From contig JAOMAI010000001.1 of the NCBI GenBank assembly GCA_028344155.1, forward strand, positions 1 through 64,000: 64,000 bases of DNA, written 5' to 3'. Origin of the DNA: Candidatus Nitrosopelagicus sp. Its GTDB lineage: Archaea > Thermoproteota > Nitrososphaeria > Nitrososphaerales > Nitrosopumilaceae. The notes under the pieces are model-generated. The model was not told where the DNA came from. It worked only from the letters and a program-made list of their open reading frames with translations, and made no database searches. Below, in pieces: positions 32,917 through 42,410 of the stretch. Numbering within the stretch: position 1 is the first letter of the stretch; every line of letters starts with the position of its first letter. The position numbers and the translations under genes were made by a program.

Positions 32917-34483
32917 TTCTATTTTTAATTACAATTATTGCTGCAGCTGGTGCTACAAAGTACATTCCAATATTTAGTAGAATTATACTAATTCCATATC
33001 CTAACATTTTTTCTTCAGAGTCTACATCAACATAATTGAGTAGTGTCAAAGAAGTGAGTAATGGTGTTAGTGTAACTTTGACTGCTTCTTTGAAGAAGGG
33101 ATTTTCTCTTTCATAGTCTGCTACATATGGTGAAAATGAATAGTAAAATTGGTTGAATCCATTCATGAATGTTGTACCTGATTGTGTTGACATTACTGTG
33201 TTGTCTCTAATCTCTCTCAAGAATTGGATTTGTGGTGCAATCTCAGAACCAAATGCTGCAGTTGCAATCAGACAACCACCACCTTCTTCATTTGATGATT
33301 CCAAGGTTCCATCATAACCACCCAAATCAGAGTCAGCACCAACAGGAACTTTTGCAAAATCAATATTGGTGAATTCTATTGAATTAACAATGTCATCAAA
33401 AGAATTTACTTGTCGATCAAAACTTTCTAAATTATTTGTATATTGTACTGTGTAAAGCATGTCATCGACTTGTATTAGAAGGGTTGAGAATCCAATGTTC
33501 ATTTCTTGTTCGTCTCTATTTTCAAAATGACCAATTGCTTTTAGCAAATAGGCATTGTTTCCTTTAACTTGAGTACCTTGTTCATTAATAATTGTTAATG
33601 CACCTGTTTCAACCATTGGGGTAACAGCCTCTCTTAATTCATTCATTGATTGTTCTATTGTAGCATAATTACGAGAAATAGTAAATGAAACAGCTGGAGC
33701 TGATGTAGATGTTTGTGCTCCAACAACAACAATATCAGGAGTGCCAGGAGCTGGTATCGGTGTTTGCACTAACCAACCTGCTGGAGAAGTAAAAGATAAT
33801 CCATATTCAGGAAAAGAGTTTGGTTGACTTGTAGTTGGAGCTATGAGAGGAGTTCCTTCATCAGTAGTTACTGGTGTTGAATATTCAGGTAAACTTGATA
33901 ATTCTGAACGATCTAATACTTGAACATTTTTTATTATTGCCAAAAATGCTTGCATAGGTTGATCATTTGGAGCTGTATCCATTGTTGCAATTCTATCTAA
34001 TGTTTCAAAACTTTCATCTGTTAAAATTCTCCCAAATACAGTGTATTGTCCATCTAAAAAGTTTGAATCTTTATGAACAATAAAAAATTGAGAGCCAGCA
34101 CTGTTAGGATCAGACGAGCGTGCCATCGAAACTATTCCACGTTTATGTTCAATATTGTTAAATTCTGCATCAATAGAATAACCAGGATCACCTGTTCCCC
34201 ATTCAGACATAGAAAAATTAGGATCTGCAGATTTAGGGTCACCGCCTTGTATCATAAATCCCTCAATTATACGATGGAAAATAGTTCCGGTGTAAAATCC
34301 ATCTTCAGATAAAGTTACAAAGTTTTCAACATGATTTGGAGCAAATTGAGGGAAAAATTCTATAATTAATCGTCCGGAATCAGTTTCTAATACTACTACT
34401 GTATCTTCATATTCTGCAAAAGCTTGAGGTGTAATGACAATAATCAATAATGTAAAAAGTATTGAAAAGAATTTTCCATTCAT
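32906..34483 (-). CDS. Exported cyclophilin fused to PsbP-like and CFI-box domains
   Basis: 525 residues in four parts: signal peptide (1-23); a complete cyclophilin (about 27-195, FHRIIEGFMIQGGDPKS and AGSQFFIVH); a PsbP/DUF-like beta domain (about 225-375, YGLSFTSPAGWLV); and a C-terminal CFI-box region from C404 (CLIATAAFGSE) ending in a membrane helix (about 494-519) and basic tail. The active site would face outside, aiding folding of exported proteins. Confidence 0.82.
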   Translation of the reverse strand: MNGKFFSILFTLLIIVITPQAFAEYEDTVVVLETDSGRLIIEFFPQFAPNHVENFVTLSEDGFYTGTIFHRIIEGFMIQGGDPKSADPNFSMSEWGTGDPGYSIDAEFNNIEHKRGIVSMARSSDPNSAGSQFFIVHKDSNFLDGQYTVFGRILTDESFETLDRIATMDTAPNDQPMQAFLAIIKNVQVLDRSELSSLPEYSTPVTTDEGTPLIAPTTSQPNSFPEYGLSFTSPAGWLVQTPIPAPGTPDIVVVGAQTSTSAPAVSFTISRNYATIEQSMNELREAVTPMVETGALTIINEQGTQVKGNNAYLLKAIGHFENRDEQEMNIGFSTLLIQVDDMLYTVQYTNNLESFDRQVNSFDDIVNSIEFTNIDFAKVPVGADSDLGGYDGTLESSNEEGGGCLIATAAFGSEIAPQIQFLREIRDNTVMSTQSGTTFMNGFNQFYYSFSPYVADYERENPFFKEAVKVTLTPLLTSLTLLNYVDVDSEEKMLGYGISIILLNIGMYFVAPAAAIIVIKNRIRQ

Positions 34484-34558
34484 AGATTTTAAAATTTTAT
34501 CTATAATAAAAATTAGATCTGCAATTGACTTTTAACGAACTATTTTTCAAGTTGTTCT

Positions 34559-35062
34559 ATGGAATTTGATGAAAAAATTCACACACATTTGATGTCTGTT
34601 TGGAGGGAATCAAAATCATTTTTTGGTGTTGGAGGAAAAGAAGGAATGTTACTATTAACAGATAATCATTTAATATTTCTAAAAAGAACCGAGAGGATGA
34701 AAAAATGGTGGGGTGCTGCAAGTAAAAGACAGATAGTTACGTTATTGCAAAATAAAAACACAATGACTGAGAAATTAGATGGATATGAGGAAAAAGATTT
34801 ACAAGTTGATTTAGAAGAAGTTAAGAAAAAATATATCAGTAAAATCACATTTGATAATATTTTAGAAATTGGAGAAGAAGAGAAAACATGGGGAAGTGTT
34901 TTAACAATTAAAGCAATAGAAGATGGCAAAGAAAAGAAATATGATTTTTCAATCGTTCAAGACTGGGTAAAATATCCAATTAAAGATCCTACAAAGTATC
35001 TTAGTGTCGATTGGAAACCATGTATAGAATTTATAAAATCAAGACAGCGAGTGACAAAATAA
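34559..35062 (+). CDS. PH-like domain protein, hypothetical
   Basis: 167 residues, soluble. GMLLLTDNHLIFLKRTERMK early and ILEIGEEEKTWGSVLTI, KKYDFSIV later resemble the strand order of PH/GRAM-like folds, with a charged helical insert between. It precedes cbiE by one base, so both are on one transcript. A lipid or protein interaction role is only a guess. Confidence 0.6.
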   Translation: MEFDEKIHTHLMSVWRESKSFFGVGGKEGMLLLTDNHLIFLKRTERMKKWWGAASKRQIVTLLQNKNTMTEKLDGYEEKDLQVDLEEVKKKYISKITFDNILEIGEEEKTWGSVLTIKAIEDGKEKKYDFSIVQDWVKYPIKDPTKYLSVDWKPCIEFIKSRQRVTK

Positions 35063-35063
35063 A

Positions 35064-35762
35064 ATGAATAAAGTTTTTGCTGTAGGTGTAGGCCCAGGTT
35101 CACCAAAGTATGTTACAGATATTGTAAAAGAAGCAATATCACAATGTGATGTTGTAATTGGTTATGGATATACAATAAAAACAATTGAAGAGTATGTCAA
35201 AGGGAAAAAAATACTTGAAGTAACAATGCAAAATCAAGAAGAAGCCTACCAGAAGATTGCTAAAGAGGATAATCATACAATATTGGTTCCTTTTACAGGT
35301 GATGTTAATTTTTCAGAATCAGAGGTTGTGGATAGATTAATTGAAATTTATGACGAAGTTGAAATAATTCCTGGAATTAGTTCAACACAGGTAGCTGCAT
35401 CACGTGCAAAAGTTCCGACCGATAAATCCAAAGTAATTACTATGCATATTTCAACATCAATTGAAGAAAAAAAATTAGAATTACAAAAAGCATTGATTGA
35501 CGGTCTCAGTGTCATACTTGTTCCAAGACCGTGGCCAAAAGTTCCAGAAAAACATTTCATGCAATCTGAAATTGCAAAATATTTGAAACAAAATGGTTTT
35601 GATACTTCAAAAATGAAAGTACATGTCTATGAATCAATAACTACAGAAAATGAGACTAATTTTGAAGGTACAGTTGATCAATTAGAAGGAAAAGTGTTCT
35701 CAGATCTCTCTGTAATGGTTTTCAATCAAGTAACACTTGAATCGTATATCAATTTTGAATAG
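35064..35762 (+). CDS. cbiE: Cobalt-precorrin-7 C5-methyltransferase
   Basis: SAM-dependent corrin methyltransferase. VFAVGVGPGSPKYVT is the SAM loop, VPFTGDVNFSESE the second conserved loop and EIIPGISSTQVAASRAKVP the third; these fit CbiE better than other family members. 232 residues; no fused CbiT. Flanked by non-cobalamin genes at 1 and 2 bases distance, so the operon mixes functions. Confidence 0.85.
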   Translation: MNKVFAVGVGPGSPKYVTDIVKEAISQCDVVIGYGYTIKTIEEYVKGKKILEVTMQNQEEAYQKIAKEDNHTILVPFTGDVNFSESEVVDRLIEIYDEVEIIPGISSTQVAASRAKVPTDKSKVITMHISTSIEEKKLELQKALIDGLSVILVPRPWPKVPEKHFMQSEIAKYLKQNGFDTSKMKVHVYESITTENETNFEGTVDQLEGKVFSDLSVMVFNQVTLESYINFE

Positions 35763-35764
35763 TT

Positions 35765-36193
35765 ATGGGTAAAAAAGCGCCAATGTGGGCTCCATCAAAA
35801 AAAGAATTAGAGAAAATATTAGAGGTAGATAACGTACACGAATTATTTTTAGTTGGACAGGTTTGTATCGAAAGACTGTTAGAGAAAATATTGGAGAAAA
35901 AATTCAATATTCCTTTGGAAGCATTAGATGATCCGATGATTATGTGGACACAGAAATACTTGATACTAGAAAAATCTGGATTGCTCAAAGGAAATGTTAA
36001 GAAAAATGTTCGTTTGATTAACAGTATAAGAAACAGATATGCTCATAGATTAAAACCGGATGAAAAAGCGATTGGGAATAATATTAGAGAATTAGAATAT
36101 CTTGGTGTACCTCATACAACCCCAACTACAAAATTTGAAAAATATAGAATTTGTGTTATCAGTACGTTTACAGCATTAGAGAAAATGTTGTAA
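35765..36193 (+). CDS. HEPN-like protein with R-x4-H motif
   Basis: 142-residue all-helical protein. LINSIRNRYAHRLKPD contains R89-x4-H94, the metal-independent RNase motif of HEPN domains; the surrounding IRNxxAH pattern also occurs in MtlR/DUF4145-like members that are not proven nucleases. No nucleotidyltransferase (MNT) antitoxin is adjacent. It starts 2 bases after cbiE. Catalytic activity is inferred. Confidence 0.6.
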   Translation: MGKKAPMWAPSKKELEKILEVDNVHELFLVGQVCIERLLEKILEKKFNIPLEALDDPMIMWTQKYLILEKSGLLKGNVKKNVRLINSIRNRYAHRLKPDEKAIGNNIRELEYLGVPHTTPTTKFEKYRICVISTFTALEKML

Positions 36194-36223
36194 ATTTATT
36201 AGAGAAAAAATCTATTTGATGTT

Positions 36224-36445
36224 ATGAAGCCAGAAAAATGTGCATATTGTGGAGATATGGTAGATTTACCATTCGAGTGCACATACTGTAAAGATCCATT
36301 TTGTGATGAACATAGACTTCCAGAAGATCATCGTTGTGTAAAATTAACAGTGATAAGAGCTAAAAAATTTGGAGAGAAAAGAGTAATCAGAGATGGAGGA
36401 CCAGGTTCAAGTAAGTTCAAAAAGTTTTTTGGAAGATTTCGTTAA
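36224..36445 (+). CDS. AN1-type zinc finger protein
   Basis: 73 residues. The AN1 pattern is complete: CAYC, CTYC, CDEH and HRC (residues about 6-40), coordinating two zinc ions. The basic, Gly-rich tail (KKFFGRFR) could contact nucleic acid or membrane. In eukaryotes AN1 fingers work in ubiquitin/proteasome stress responses; the archaeal role is not established. Last gene of the 34559-36445 run. Confidence 0.85.
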   Translation: MKPEKCAYCGDMVDLPFECTYCKDPFCDEHRLPEDHRCVKLTVIRAKKFGEKRVIRDGGPGSSKFKKFFGRFR

Positions 36446-36446
36446 A

Positions 36447-36761
36447 TCAATAATCTGTTTTAGTAGGATCAAGTTTTGAACGTCTAGCTTGGAAAAATAA
36501 TGTTACTGCTAATGCAAGCATAACTAAAATTGACATCCATAATGGCTCTACATGAACATTATTTTCTTGTGTGACAATCATTGCAGGAAAAACAACATAA
36601 ACTACTGATAAAATGATCATTGCAATTCCTTGTGTAGATAATTTTTTCCATGATGAAAGTTTGATTCCTCTACTAATTAATTCAATTATAGCAAGAGCTA
36701 TGAAAGGATAAATCGTAAAAGCCAAAAAATCAATTATATCAACTGAACCGGGATGAGACAT
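36447..36761 (-). CDS. Small three-helix membrane protein
   Basis: 104 residues, helices at about 8-27, 42-62 and 73-92, and a basic C-terminus. No conserved motif is recognised. Its start is 1 base from the end of the GINS gene, so it is co-transcribed with it. Confidence 0.6.
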   Translation of the reverse strand: MSHPGSVDIIDFLAFTIYPFIALAIIELISRGIKLSSWKKLSTQGIAMIILSVVYVVFPAMIVTQENNVHVEPLWMSILVMLALAVTLFFQARRSKLDPTKTDY

Positions 36762-36762
36762 T

Positions 36763-37320
36763 TTATTCTTCTATTCTAATTTTTAATGCAATTCCATTTG
36801 AAATTAAAGCTTGCGCATTTTCGTTAGGGATTGTTGCTATATCTTCAGGTTTGAATGGACCATATTTTTCTAAATCAACCCCAACTATCTCATCAAATTC
36901 TTTTACAAATCGTACAGTTACAGGTTTTATTTTATGTTTTGTGGAAGTAGTTTCTAGAAACTTTGACTTTCCATTAACTATTCCAGAAAGTATCATATCT
37001 CTACGCTCATTCATTTCATCATTTGAATCAATAACAAATTTTTCTTCGTCGCTTAAAATACTATAAGATGTTGTTGGAGATTTTGACATTTTTTCTAATC
37101 TTTTATTTATTAAAAGTTCAGTAAGATTTGTAGCAGTTGAAATAATCTCATTTTTTGTTTTCTTTTCAATTCCATCATATTCTTCATTTTTTAATTTTCC
37201 AATAAAATTTGATAAATTTCTGAAAAAATCTGTACTAAGCTCTTGTATATCATCAGTTTGAAATTCTTGCATGACAATTACATGAAGATTTTTTAGATCT
37301 AAGGATTCAAGAGTTGACAT
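36763..37320 (-). CDS. GINS complex subunit (Gins15/Sld5-Psf1 type)
   Basis: Component of the replicative helicase complex with MCM and GAN/Cdc45. 185 residues: helical A domain (about 1-125) followed by the small beta B domain (VTVRFVKEFDEIVGVDLEKY, then GPFKPEDIATIPNENAQALI), the A-B order of Gins15/51. The B-domain core is the basis of the call. It joins the other replication genes in the window. Confidence 0.82.
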   Translation of the reverse strand: MSTLESLDLKNLHVIVMQEFQTDDIQELSTDFFRNLSNFIGKLKNEEYDGIEKKTKNEIISTATNLTELLINKRLEKMSKSPTTSYSILSDEEKFVIDSNDEMNERRDMILSGIVNGKSKFLETTSTKHKIKPVTVRFVKEFDEIVGVDLEKYGPFKPEDIATIPNENAQALISNGIALKIRIEE

Positions 37321-37378
37321 TTTAATACAAAGTTAATCTTAAATGGTACGTTTAATTCTTTTAGCTTGAAGTAGAAAA

Positions 37379-38839
37379 TTGCCGTACAAAGTAATAGGTG
37401 GTAAAGCCACACAAGTAAAATATTCATCTGACGAGGTATTCTCTAGAATAAAACATGAGGATATCAAGTTCATAGATCTTCAATTTACCGGTTTAACAGG
37501 CAGATTTCATCATACCACAATTTCAGCAAATACGTTTACTCCAGAACAAATGGAAGACGGATTACCAAAATTAGATGGTTCATCAATAGTCGGATTTACT
37601 GACATTGCTGATTCTGATTTAATACTAAAACCAGATCCAAGTACATTTGCAATTATTCCATGGGTAAAAGAGAAAAAAACTGCAAGATTACTATGTGATG
37701 TATACTGGGGTGGAGGAAGAGGTCGTCTTGACAGTGACCCACGAGGAATTTGCCAAAAAGCAGAGAAATATGTTAAGACACAAGGATTTGATTTTAGTAA
37801 TTGGGGACCTGAAGTAGAATTTTTTGTATTTGATAAAGTACATTGGGATGTTTTAACACCATACAAGGGTCAATCATATTCAATTGAATCTTCTGAATCA
37901 CCATGGAGTCAAGAAGGAACTGGTTATCCTATGGGATTACAAGAAGGATATTACCCAAGTACTCCATCTGATACTCTTGCAGAATTTAGAAATGAGTGTG
38001 TGGATGTTTTGAATGATAATTTTGGTATTTTATGTGATAATCATCATCATGAAGTAGCAACAGCAGGACAATGTGAAATTGATATAAAATATGATTTAAT
38101 GACTAATTCTGCTGATGGTGCACAATCTTACAAGTATGTTGTAAGAAATGTTGCGCAACAATTTGGAAAAGTAGCAACAATGATGCCAAAACCAATATCA
38201 ATGGATGCAGGTTCTGGAATGCACACAAATGTTAGTTTATGGAAAAAAGATCAAAATACATTTTACGATAAAGATGAAGATCTAGAATTAAGTCAAACTG
38301 GTCGTTATTTCTGCGGAGGAGTAATGGAACACGCAAAAGCATTAACTGCAATTACAAATCCTACAACAAACTCATACCATAGATTAGTTCCGGGTTATGA
38401 AGCACCAGTTTACATTGCATGGAGTTCAAGTAATCGTTCTGCAACAATTAGAATCCCTGGTCATTTTAAGGGAGAAAAATATGCATATATGAAAAGAATG
38501 GAATACCGTGTACCTGATCCAGCATCTAATCCGTATCTTGTATTTTCAGCAGTATTAGCTGCAGGATTAGACGGAATTAAAAAGAAAACAGACCCAGGTG
38601 ATCCAGTTAAAGAGGATATTTACAAAATGACAAAATCAGAAAGAAAGAAACATGGAATTGATACTTTGCCAGCAAACCTTGGAAGAGCACTAGATGAATT
38701 AGAAAGTGATAGAAAATTCCTAACCCCAATTTTCTCAAATGATGTTTTAGATAAAATTATTGAATTGGAAAGAAGAGACCACAGGGAAATTGCAATTAGA
38801 CCACACCCACATGAGTTTTATCTTTACTTTGATGTCTGA
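37379..38839 (+). CDS. glnA: Glutamine synthetase, type I
   Basis: Forms glutamine from glutamate, ammonia and ATP; the main ammonia-assimilating step. 486 residues with the beta-grasp N-terminus, LDGSSIVGF, the metal-binding GPEVEFFVF and AGQCEIDIKYD, and the catalytic GSGMHTNVSLW, NPTTNSYHRLVPG and RIPGH segments. No adenylylation Tyr consensus was identified. Start TTG with a GTTTAATT-type box about 26 nt upstream. Divergent from GINS. Confidence 0.96.
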   Translation: MPYKVIGGKATQVKYSSDEVFSRIKHEDIKFIDLQFTGLTGRFHHTTISANTFTPEQMEDGLPKLDGSSIVGFTDIADSDLILKPDPSTFAIIPWVKEKKTARLLCDVYWGGGRGRLDSDPRGICQKAEKYVKTQGFDFSNWGPEVEFFVFDKVHWDVLTPYKGQSYSIESSESPWSQEGTGYPMGLQEGYYPSTPSDTLAEFRNECVDVLNDNFGILCDNHHHEVATAGQCEIDIKYDLMTNSADGAQSYKYVVRNVAQQFGKVATMMPKPISMDAGSGMHTNVSLWKKDQNTFYDKDEDLELSQTGRYFCGGVMEHAKALTAITNPTTNSYHRLVPGYEAPVYIAWSSSNRSATIRIPGHFKGEKYAYMKRMEYRVPDPASNPYLVFSAVLAAGLDGIKKKTDPGDPVKEDIYKMTKSERKKHGIDTLPANLGRALDELESDRKFLTPIFSNDVLDKIIELERRDHREIAIRPHPHEFYLYFDV

Positions 38840-38840
38840 G

Positions 38841-39227
38841 TTAATTTATCAATGAATTATTAGTTGATTGATAAATTAGAATTAATGAAAGAAACATCAT
38901 TCCTAATCCACCACAAACCATTATTGTTGTGAATTTTTGATATTTAATTCCCAGAAAAATCACAATTCCCCCAGCAAGACCTAGAAAAATTGAAAGCATT
39001 CCAAATAATACTTCATCAACATCTACATCCAAAGTTAAAGGAGTAAAAATTCCAGAAAGTAAGGCAACTGCAGCTATAATGTAAGCATACTTCGTTCCCG
39101 ATAGAATAATTGATTTAAGTTCACGTGGGTTTTCTTCTGATAAAATTTCTTTCGTAGTCTTGTGTTCAATATCTTCTTCAAGTATATCTGAATCTGGTTT
39201 GTCAGAAAATCTTCTATGTTTTACCAT
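38841..39227 (-). CDS. Small membrane protein with charged N-terminus
   Basis: 128 residues; about 50 hydrophilic, strongly charged residues, then three or four helices (about 52-70, 77-97, 102-122). The hydrophilic part may be a cytoplasmic interaction arm. Ends 1 base from the convergent glnA stop. Function unknown. Confidence 0.6.
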   Translation of the reverse strand: MVKHRRFSDKPDSDILEEDIEHKTTKEILSEENPRELKSIILSGTKYAYIIAAVALLSGIFTPLTLDVDVDEVLFGMLSIFLGLAGGIVIFLGIKYQKFTTIMVCGGLGMMFLSLILIYQSTNNSLIN

Positions 39228-39270
39228 GATAATTTAGACTAAAATTGTGTTGATTAAAATTATTGCTAAT

Positions 39271-40965
39271 CTACATTCCCATTCCAGGTGGCATTCCCAT
39301 GCCTCCCATACCTGGCATTCCACCCATTCCACCCATATCAGGCATTCCGCCTTCAGCTCCTGGTGGTGGTCCTGCAGATTTTGCAGTTGCAATAACATCA
39401 TCAATTCTTAAAATCATACATGCTGCTTCTGTTGCAGCTGAAACAATTTGGTGTTTGACTGCTAATGGTTCAATAATATCGGTTGATTTCAAATTACCAA
39501 CTTTACCTTTCATGACATCAATTCCTGTCCATTTCTCACCTTTGATTTGTTTTGCACGAAGGTGTGTTAGGGTATCAATTGGATCCATACCTGCATTTTC
39601 AGATAATGCTAGAGGAATTGATTCTAATGCTTCTGCAAATTTTTCAGCGGCTAATTGTTCACGTCCTTGAAGTGATTTAGCCCAACTTCTAATTTTTGTT
39701 GCTGCAAATGTTTCTGGTGCACCACCACCTGCTACAATAGATGGTAATTCCATTACATCTCTAACAACCATTAGTGAATCATGAACTGAACGTTCTACTT
39801 CATCTACAACTCTTTGTGAGCCAGCACGAAGTAGTAATGTAACAGATTTTGGATGTTTACAACCTTCAACAAAAACCCATTTGTCTTCTTCAACTTTCTT
39901 TTCTTGAATTGAAGATGCAGAACCTAAATCTCTTTCAAATAAATCATCTAAGTTAGTTACAATTCTTGCACCTGTTGCTTTTGCAAGTTTTGATAAATCG
40001 CTTTCTTTTACACGTCTTACTGCTAAAATCCCTGCTTTTGATAAGTAATGTTGTGCCATGTCATCAATTCCTTTTTGACATAAAACTACATTTGCACCAG
40101 AACCTATAACTTTGTCAACCATTGTTTTGAGCATTTTATTTTCTTCATCTAAGAATGCTTTCATTTGTTGTGGATTTGAAATGTTAATTTTCGCATCAGT
40201 TTCAGTTTTGTTAATTTCTAATGATGTGTTTATGAGTGCAATTTTTCCTTCTGTTATTTTCTTTGGCATTCCAGAGTGAACAATTTCTTTATCCAAAACA
40301 ATTCCTTGAATAATTTTAGAATCTTTAATGGATCCACCAGCTTTCTTTTCTACTTTAATATCATCAATGTCAACAGTATACTTTTCGCCATTCTTTTCTG
40401 CAACAGCTTTTACTGCTTTTACAATCATATCTCCTAATTGTTCAGAATCTTTTCTAACTAGTTTAGTTTGCATAGATGTTTTTGCAATTTTTAATAAAAT
40501 TCCATTATCAGTTGGTTCAACTTTATCTGCAATTTGATCTAAGAACTCTCTTGCTTTTCTACCTGCCTTTCTGTATCCATCAACAATGATTGTTGGGTGA
40601 ACATCTTGTAAAACTAATTCTTCAGCATGTTCTAGTAGTGCACCGGCCAATACAACTGCAGATGTAGTTCCATCACCTACTTCATTATCAGTAGTTTTTG
40701 AAATTTCAACTAGCATCTTTGCTGCTGGGTGTTGTACATCAATTTCTTTTAGAATTGTTGCACCGTCATTTGTAATTGTAACATCACCTAAAGAGTCTAC
40801 AAGCATTTTGTCCATGCCTTTTGGGCCTAAACTAGTATGAACAATTTCGGCTATAATTTTGGCAGCTGCAATATTATTTTTCTGGGCTTCTCGTCCCTTT
40901 ACTTGACTTGCGTCGTCTTTTAGAACTACAACCGGCATGTTGCCTTTTGGAGTTTGTGCTGCCAT
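39271..40965 (-). CDS. ths: Thermosome (group II chaperonin) subunit
   Basis: ATP-driven folding chamber subunit of 564 residues. [11 protein letters not shown] and [18 protein letters not shown] are the N-terminal ATP-binding signatures, [15 protein letters not shown] the catalytic loop, and GGGAPE the distal one. The C-terminus is a Gly-Gly-Met tail ([20 protein letters not shown]), typical of chaperonins. One subunit gene is in this window; others may exist elsewhere. Confidence 0.96.
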   Translation of the reverse strand: MAAQTPKGNMPVVVLKDDASQVKGREAQKNNIAAAKIIAEIVHTSLGPKGMDKMLVDSLGDVTITNDGATILKEIDVQHPAAKMLVEISKTTDNEVGDGTTSAVVLAGALLEHAEELVLQDVHPTIIVDGYRKAGRKAREFLDQIADKVEPTDNGILLKIAKTSMQTKLVRKDSEQLGDMIVKAVKAVAEKNGEKYTVDIDDIKVEKKAGGSIKDSKIIQGIVLDKEIVHSGMPKKITEGKIALINTSLEINKTETDAKINISNPQQMKAFLDEENKMLKTMVDKVIGSGANVVLCQKGIDDMAQHYLSKAGILAVRRVKESDLSKLAKATGARIVTNLDDLFERDLGSASSIQEKKVEEDKWVFVEGCKHPKSVTLLLRAGSQRVVDEVERSVHDSLMVVRDVMELPSIVAGGGAPETFAATKIRSWAKSLQGREQLAAEKFAEALESIPLALSENAGMDPIDTLTHLRAKQIKGEKWTGIDVMKGKVGNLKSTDIIEPLAVKHQIVSAATEAACMILRIDDVIATAKSAGPPPGAEGGMPDMGGMGGMPGMGGMGMPPGMGM

Positions 40966-40987
40966 AGATCAAAACGTCAATTTTCAA

Positions 40988-40996
40988 AATATATAG
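40988..40996 (-). promoter_or_regulatory. TATA box of the thermosome gene
   Basis: CTATATATT on the minus strand, about 27 nt before the ATG at 40965; leaderless or nearly so. Confidence 0.5.
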
Positions 40997-41040
40997 CTAG
41001 CTTCTTGTTTTTCTAGAAAATTAGAAGAAAGATCGCTGTT

Positions 41041-41048
41041 CTTAAATT
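41041..41048 (+). promoter_or_regulatory. TATA box of glyA
   Basis: CTTAAATT about 25 nt before the ATG at 41070; same core as at 8936 and 9051. Confidence 0.5.
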
Positions 41049-41069
41049 AGGAAAATCAAGTTCAAAATC

Positions 41070-42389
41070 ATGGCTAATTCCAATAAAGAATCGTATGATA
41101 AGATTTTCACCAGTCTTGAAAAACACCATGAATGGTTTGAAAACTCTATTCCACTAATTGCTAGTGAGAACATTCCTAGTCCAGCTGTCAGAGAGGCAGT
41201 AATGTCAGATTTTGGTAATAGATATGCCGAAGGTTGGCCAGGTGAGCGAGTCTATGCAGGATGTACCTACATCGATGAGGTTGAAATTCAATGTATGGAG
41301 TTGGCACAAAAATTATTCAATGCAGAGTTTGCAGATGTAAGAAGCGTTTCTGGTGTAGTAGCAAACTTGGCAATTTATTCTGCTTATTCAAATCCAGGTG
41401 ATGTTATGATCGCATCATCAATTCCTGCTGGAGGTCACATTTCACATGGTAAAAAAGAACATTCAGGAACTGCAGGATTAGTACATGGATTAGACATTGA
41501 GTTCTTTGCATTTGATCCTGAAGAAATGACGTTAGATGTTGATAAAACAAAAGCTAAAGTTGAAGATTTGAAATCACAAGGAAAACTACCAAAGATTGCA
41601 ATGTTTGGTGGTTCGGTATTTTTATTTCCACATCCAGTAAAAGAATTAGCTGAATTTCTAAAAGGTCATGGTATGCACATTAATTATGATGCAGCACATG
41701 TTGCAGGATTAATTGCAGGTGGAAAATTCCAAGATCCACTTAGAGAAGGAACAGATACAATGACAATGAGTACTCACAAAACTTTGTTTGGACCACAAGG
41801 AGGATTAGTTTTAGGATCTGAAGAACATGCAGAACCAATCAAAAAAGCAATGTTCCCAGGATTAACAAGCAGTCATCACATTCATCACATGGGTGCAAAG
41901 GCAGTAGCATTTGCAGAAGCATTAGAGTTTGGAAAAGATTATGCAGAACAAACAATCAAGAACGCAAAAGTGTTGGCTTCCGAATTAAACAATCTAGGAT
42001 TCAAAGTGTTGGGTGAGAAGAGAGGGTACACAGAATCACATCAAACAGTTGTAAATGTTTTAGATTATGGTGATGGTGGAACAATTGAAGCTGATTTAGA
42101 AAAAGCAAACATTATTGTTAATCGTCAACTAATTCCCGGAGATTTAAAAGCAAACCGTCACTATATGCATCCAGGTGGAATTCGTTTAGGAACATCTGAG
42201 ATTACTCGTTTAGGTATGAAGGAATCTGAAATGAAAGAGATTGCATCTTTGTTGAAGCAAGTTGTTGTTGATAAAAAAGATGCAGGAGAAATTGCAGCAC
42301 GTGTTAAAGAGTTCAAAACAGATTTCAAAAAGACACAATACTGTTTTGATAACAAACTTGGTGCCTACGAATACGTAAAATTAAGATAA
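41070..42389 (+). CDS. glyA: Serine hydroxymethyltransferase
   Basis: PLP enzyme interconverting serine and glycine with transfer of a C1 unit to a pterin. 439 residues; ENIPSPAVREA and GNRYAEGWPGERVYAG bind substrate, and STHKTLFGPQGG carries the PLP lysine. Starts with a leaderless-type promoter, divergent from the thermosome gene. Confidence 0.95.
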   Translation: MANSNKESYDKIFTSLEKHHEWFENSIPLIASENIPSPAVREAVMSDFGNRYAEGWPGERVYAGCTYIDEVEIQCMELAQKLFNAEFADVRSVSGVVANLAIYSAYSNPGDVMIASSIPAGGHISHGKKEHSGTAGLVHGLDIEFFAFDPEEMTLDVDKTKAKVEDLKSQGKLPKIAMFGGSVFLFPHPVKELAEFLKGHGMHINYDAAHVAGLIAGGKFQDPLREGTDTMTMSTHKTLFGPQGGLVLGSEEHAEPIKKAMFPGLTSSHHIHHMGAKAVAFAEALEFGKDYAEQTIKNAKVLASELNNLGFKVLGEKRGYTESHQTVVNVLDYGDGGTIEADLEKANIIVNRQLIPGDLKANRHYMHPGGIRLGTSEITRLGMKESEMKEIASLLKQVVVDKKDAGEIAARVKEFKTDFKKTQYCFDNKLGAYEYVKLR

Positions 42390-42410
42390 AATCACATACA
42401 AAATAATTTT

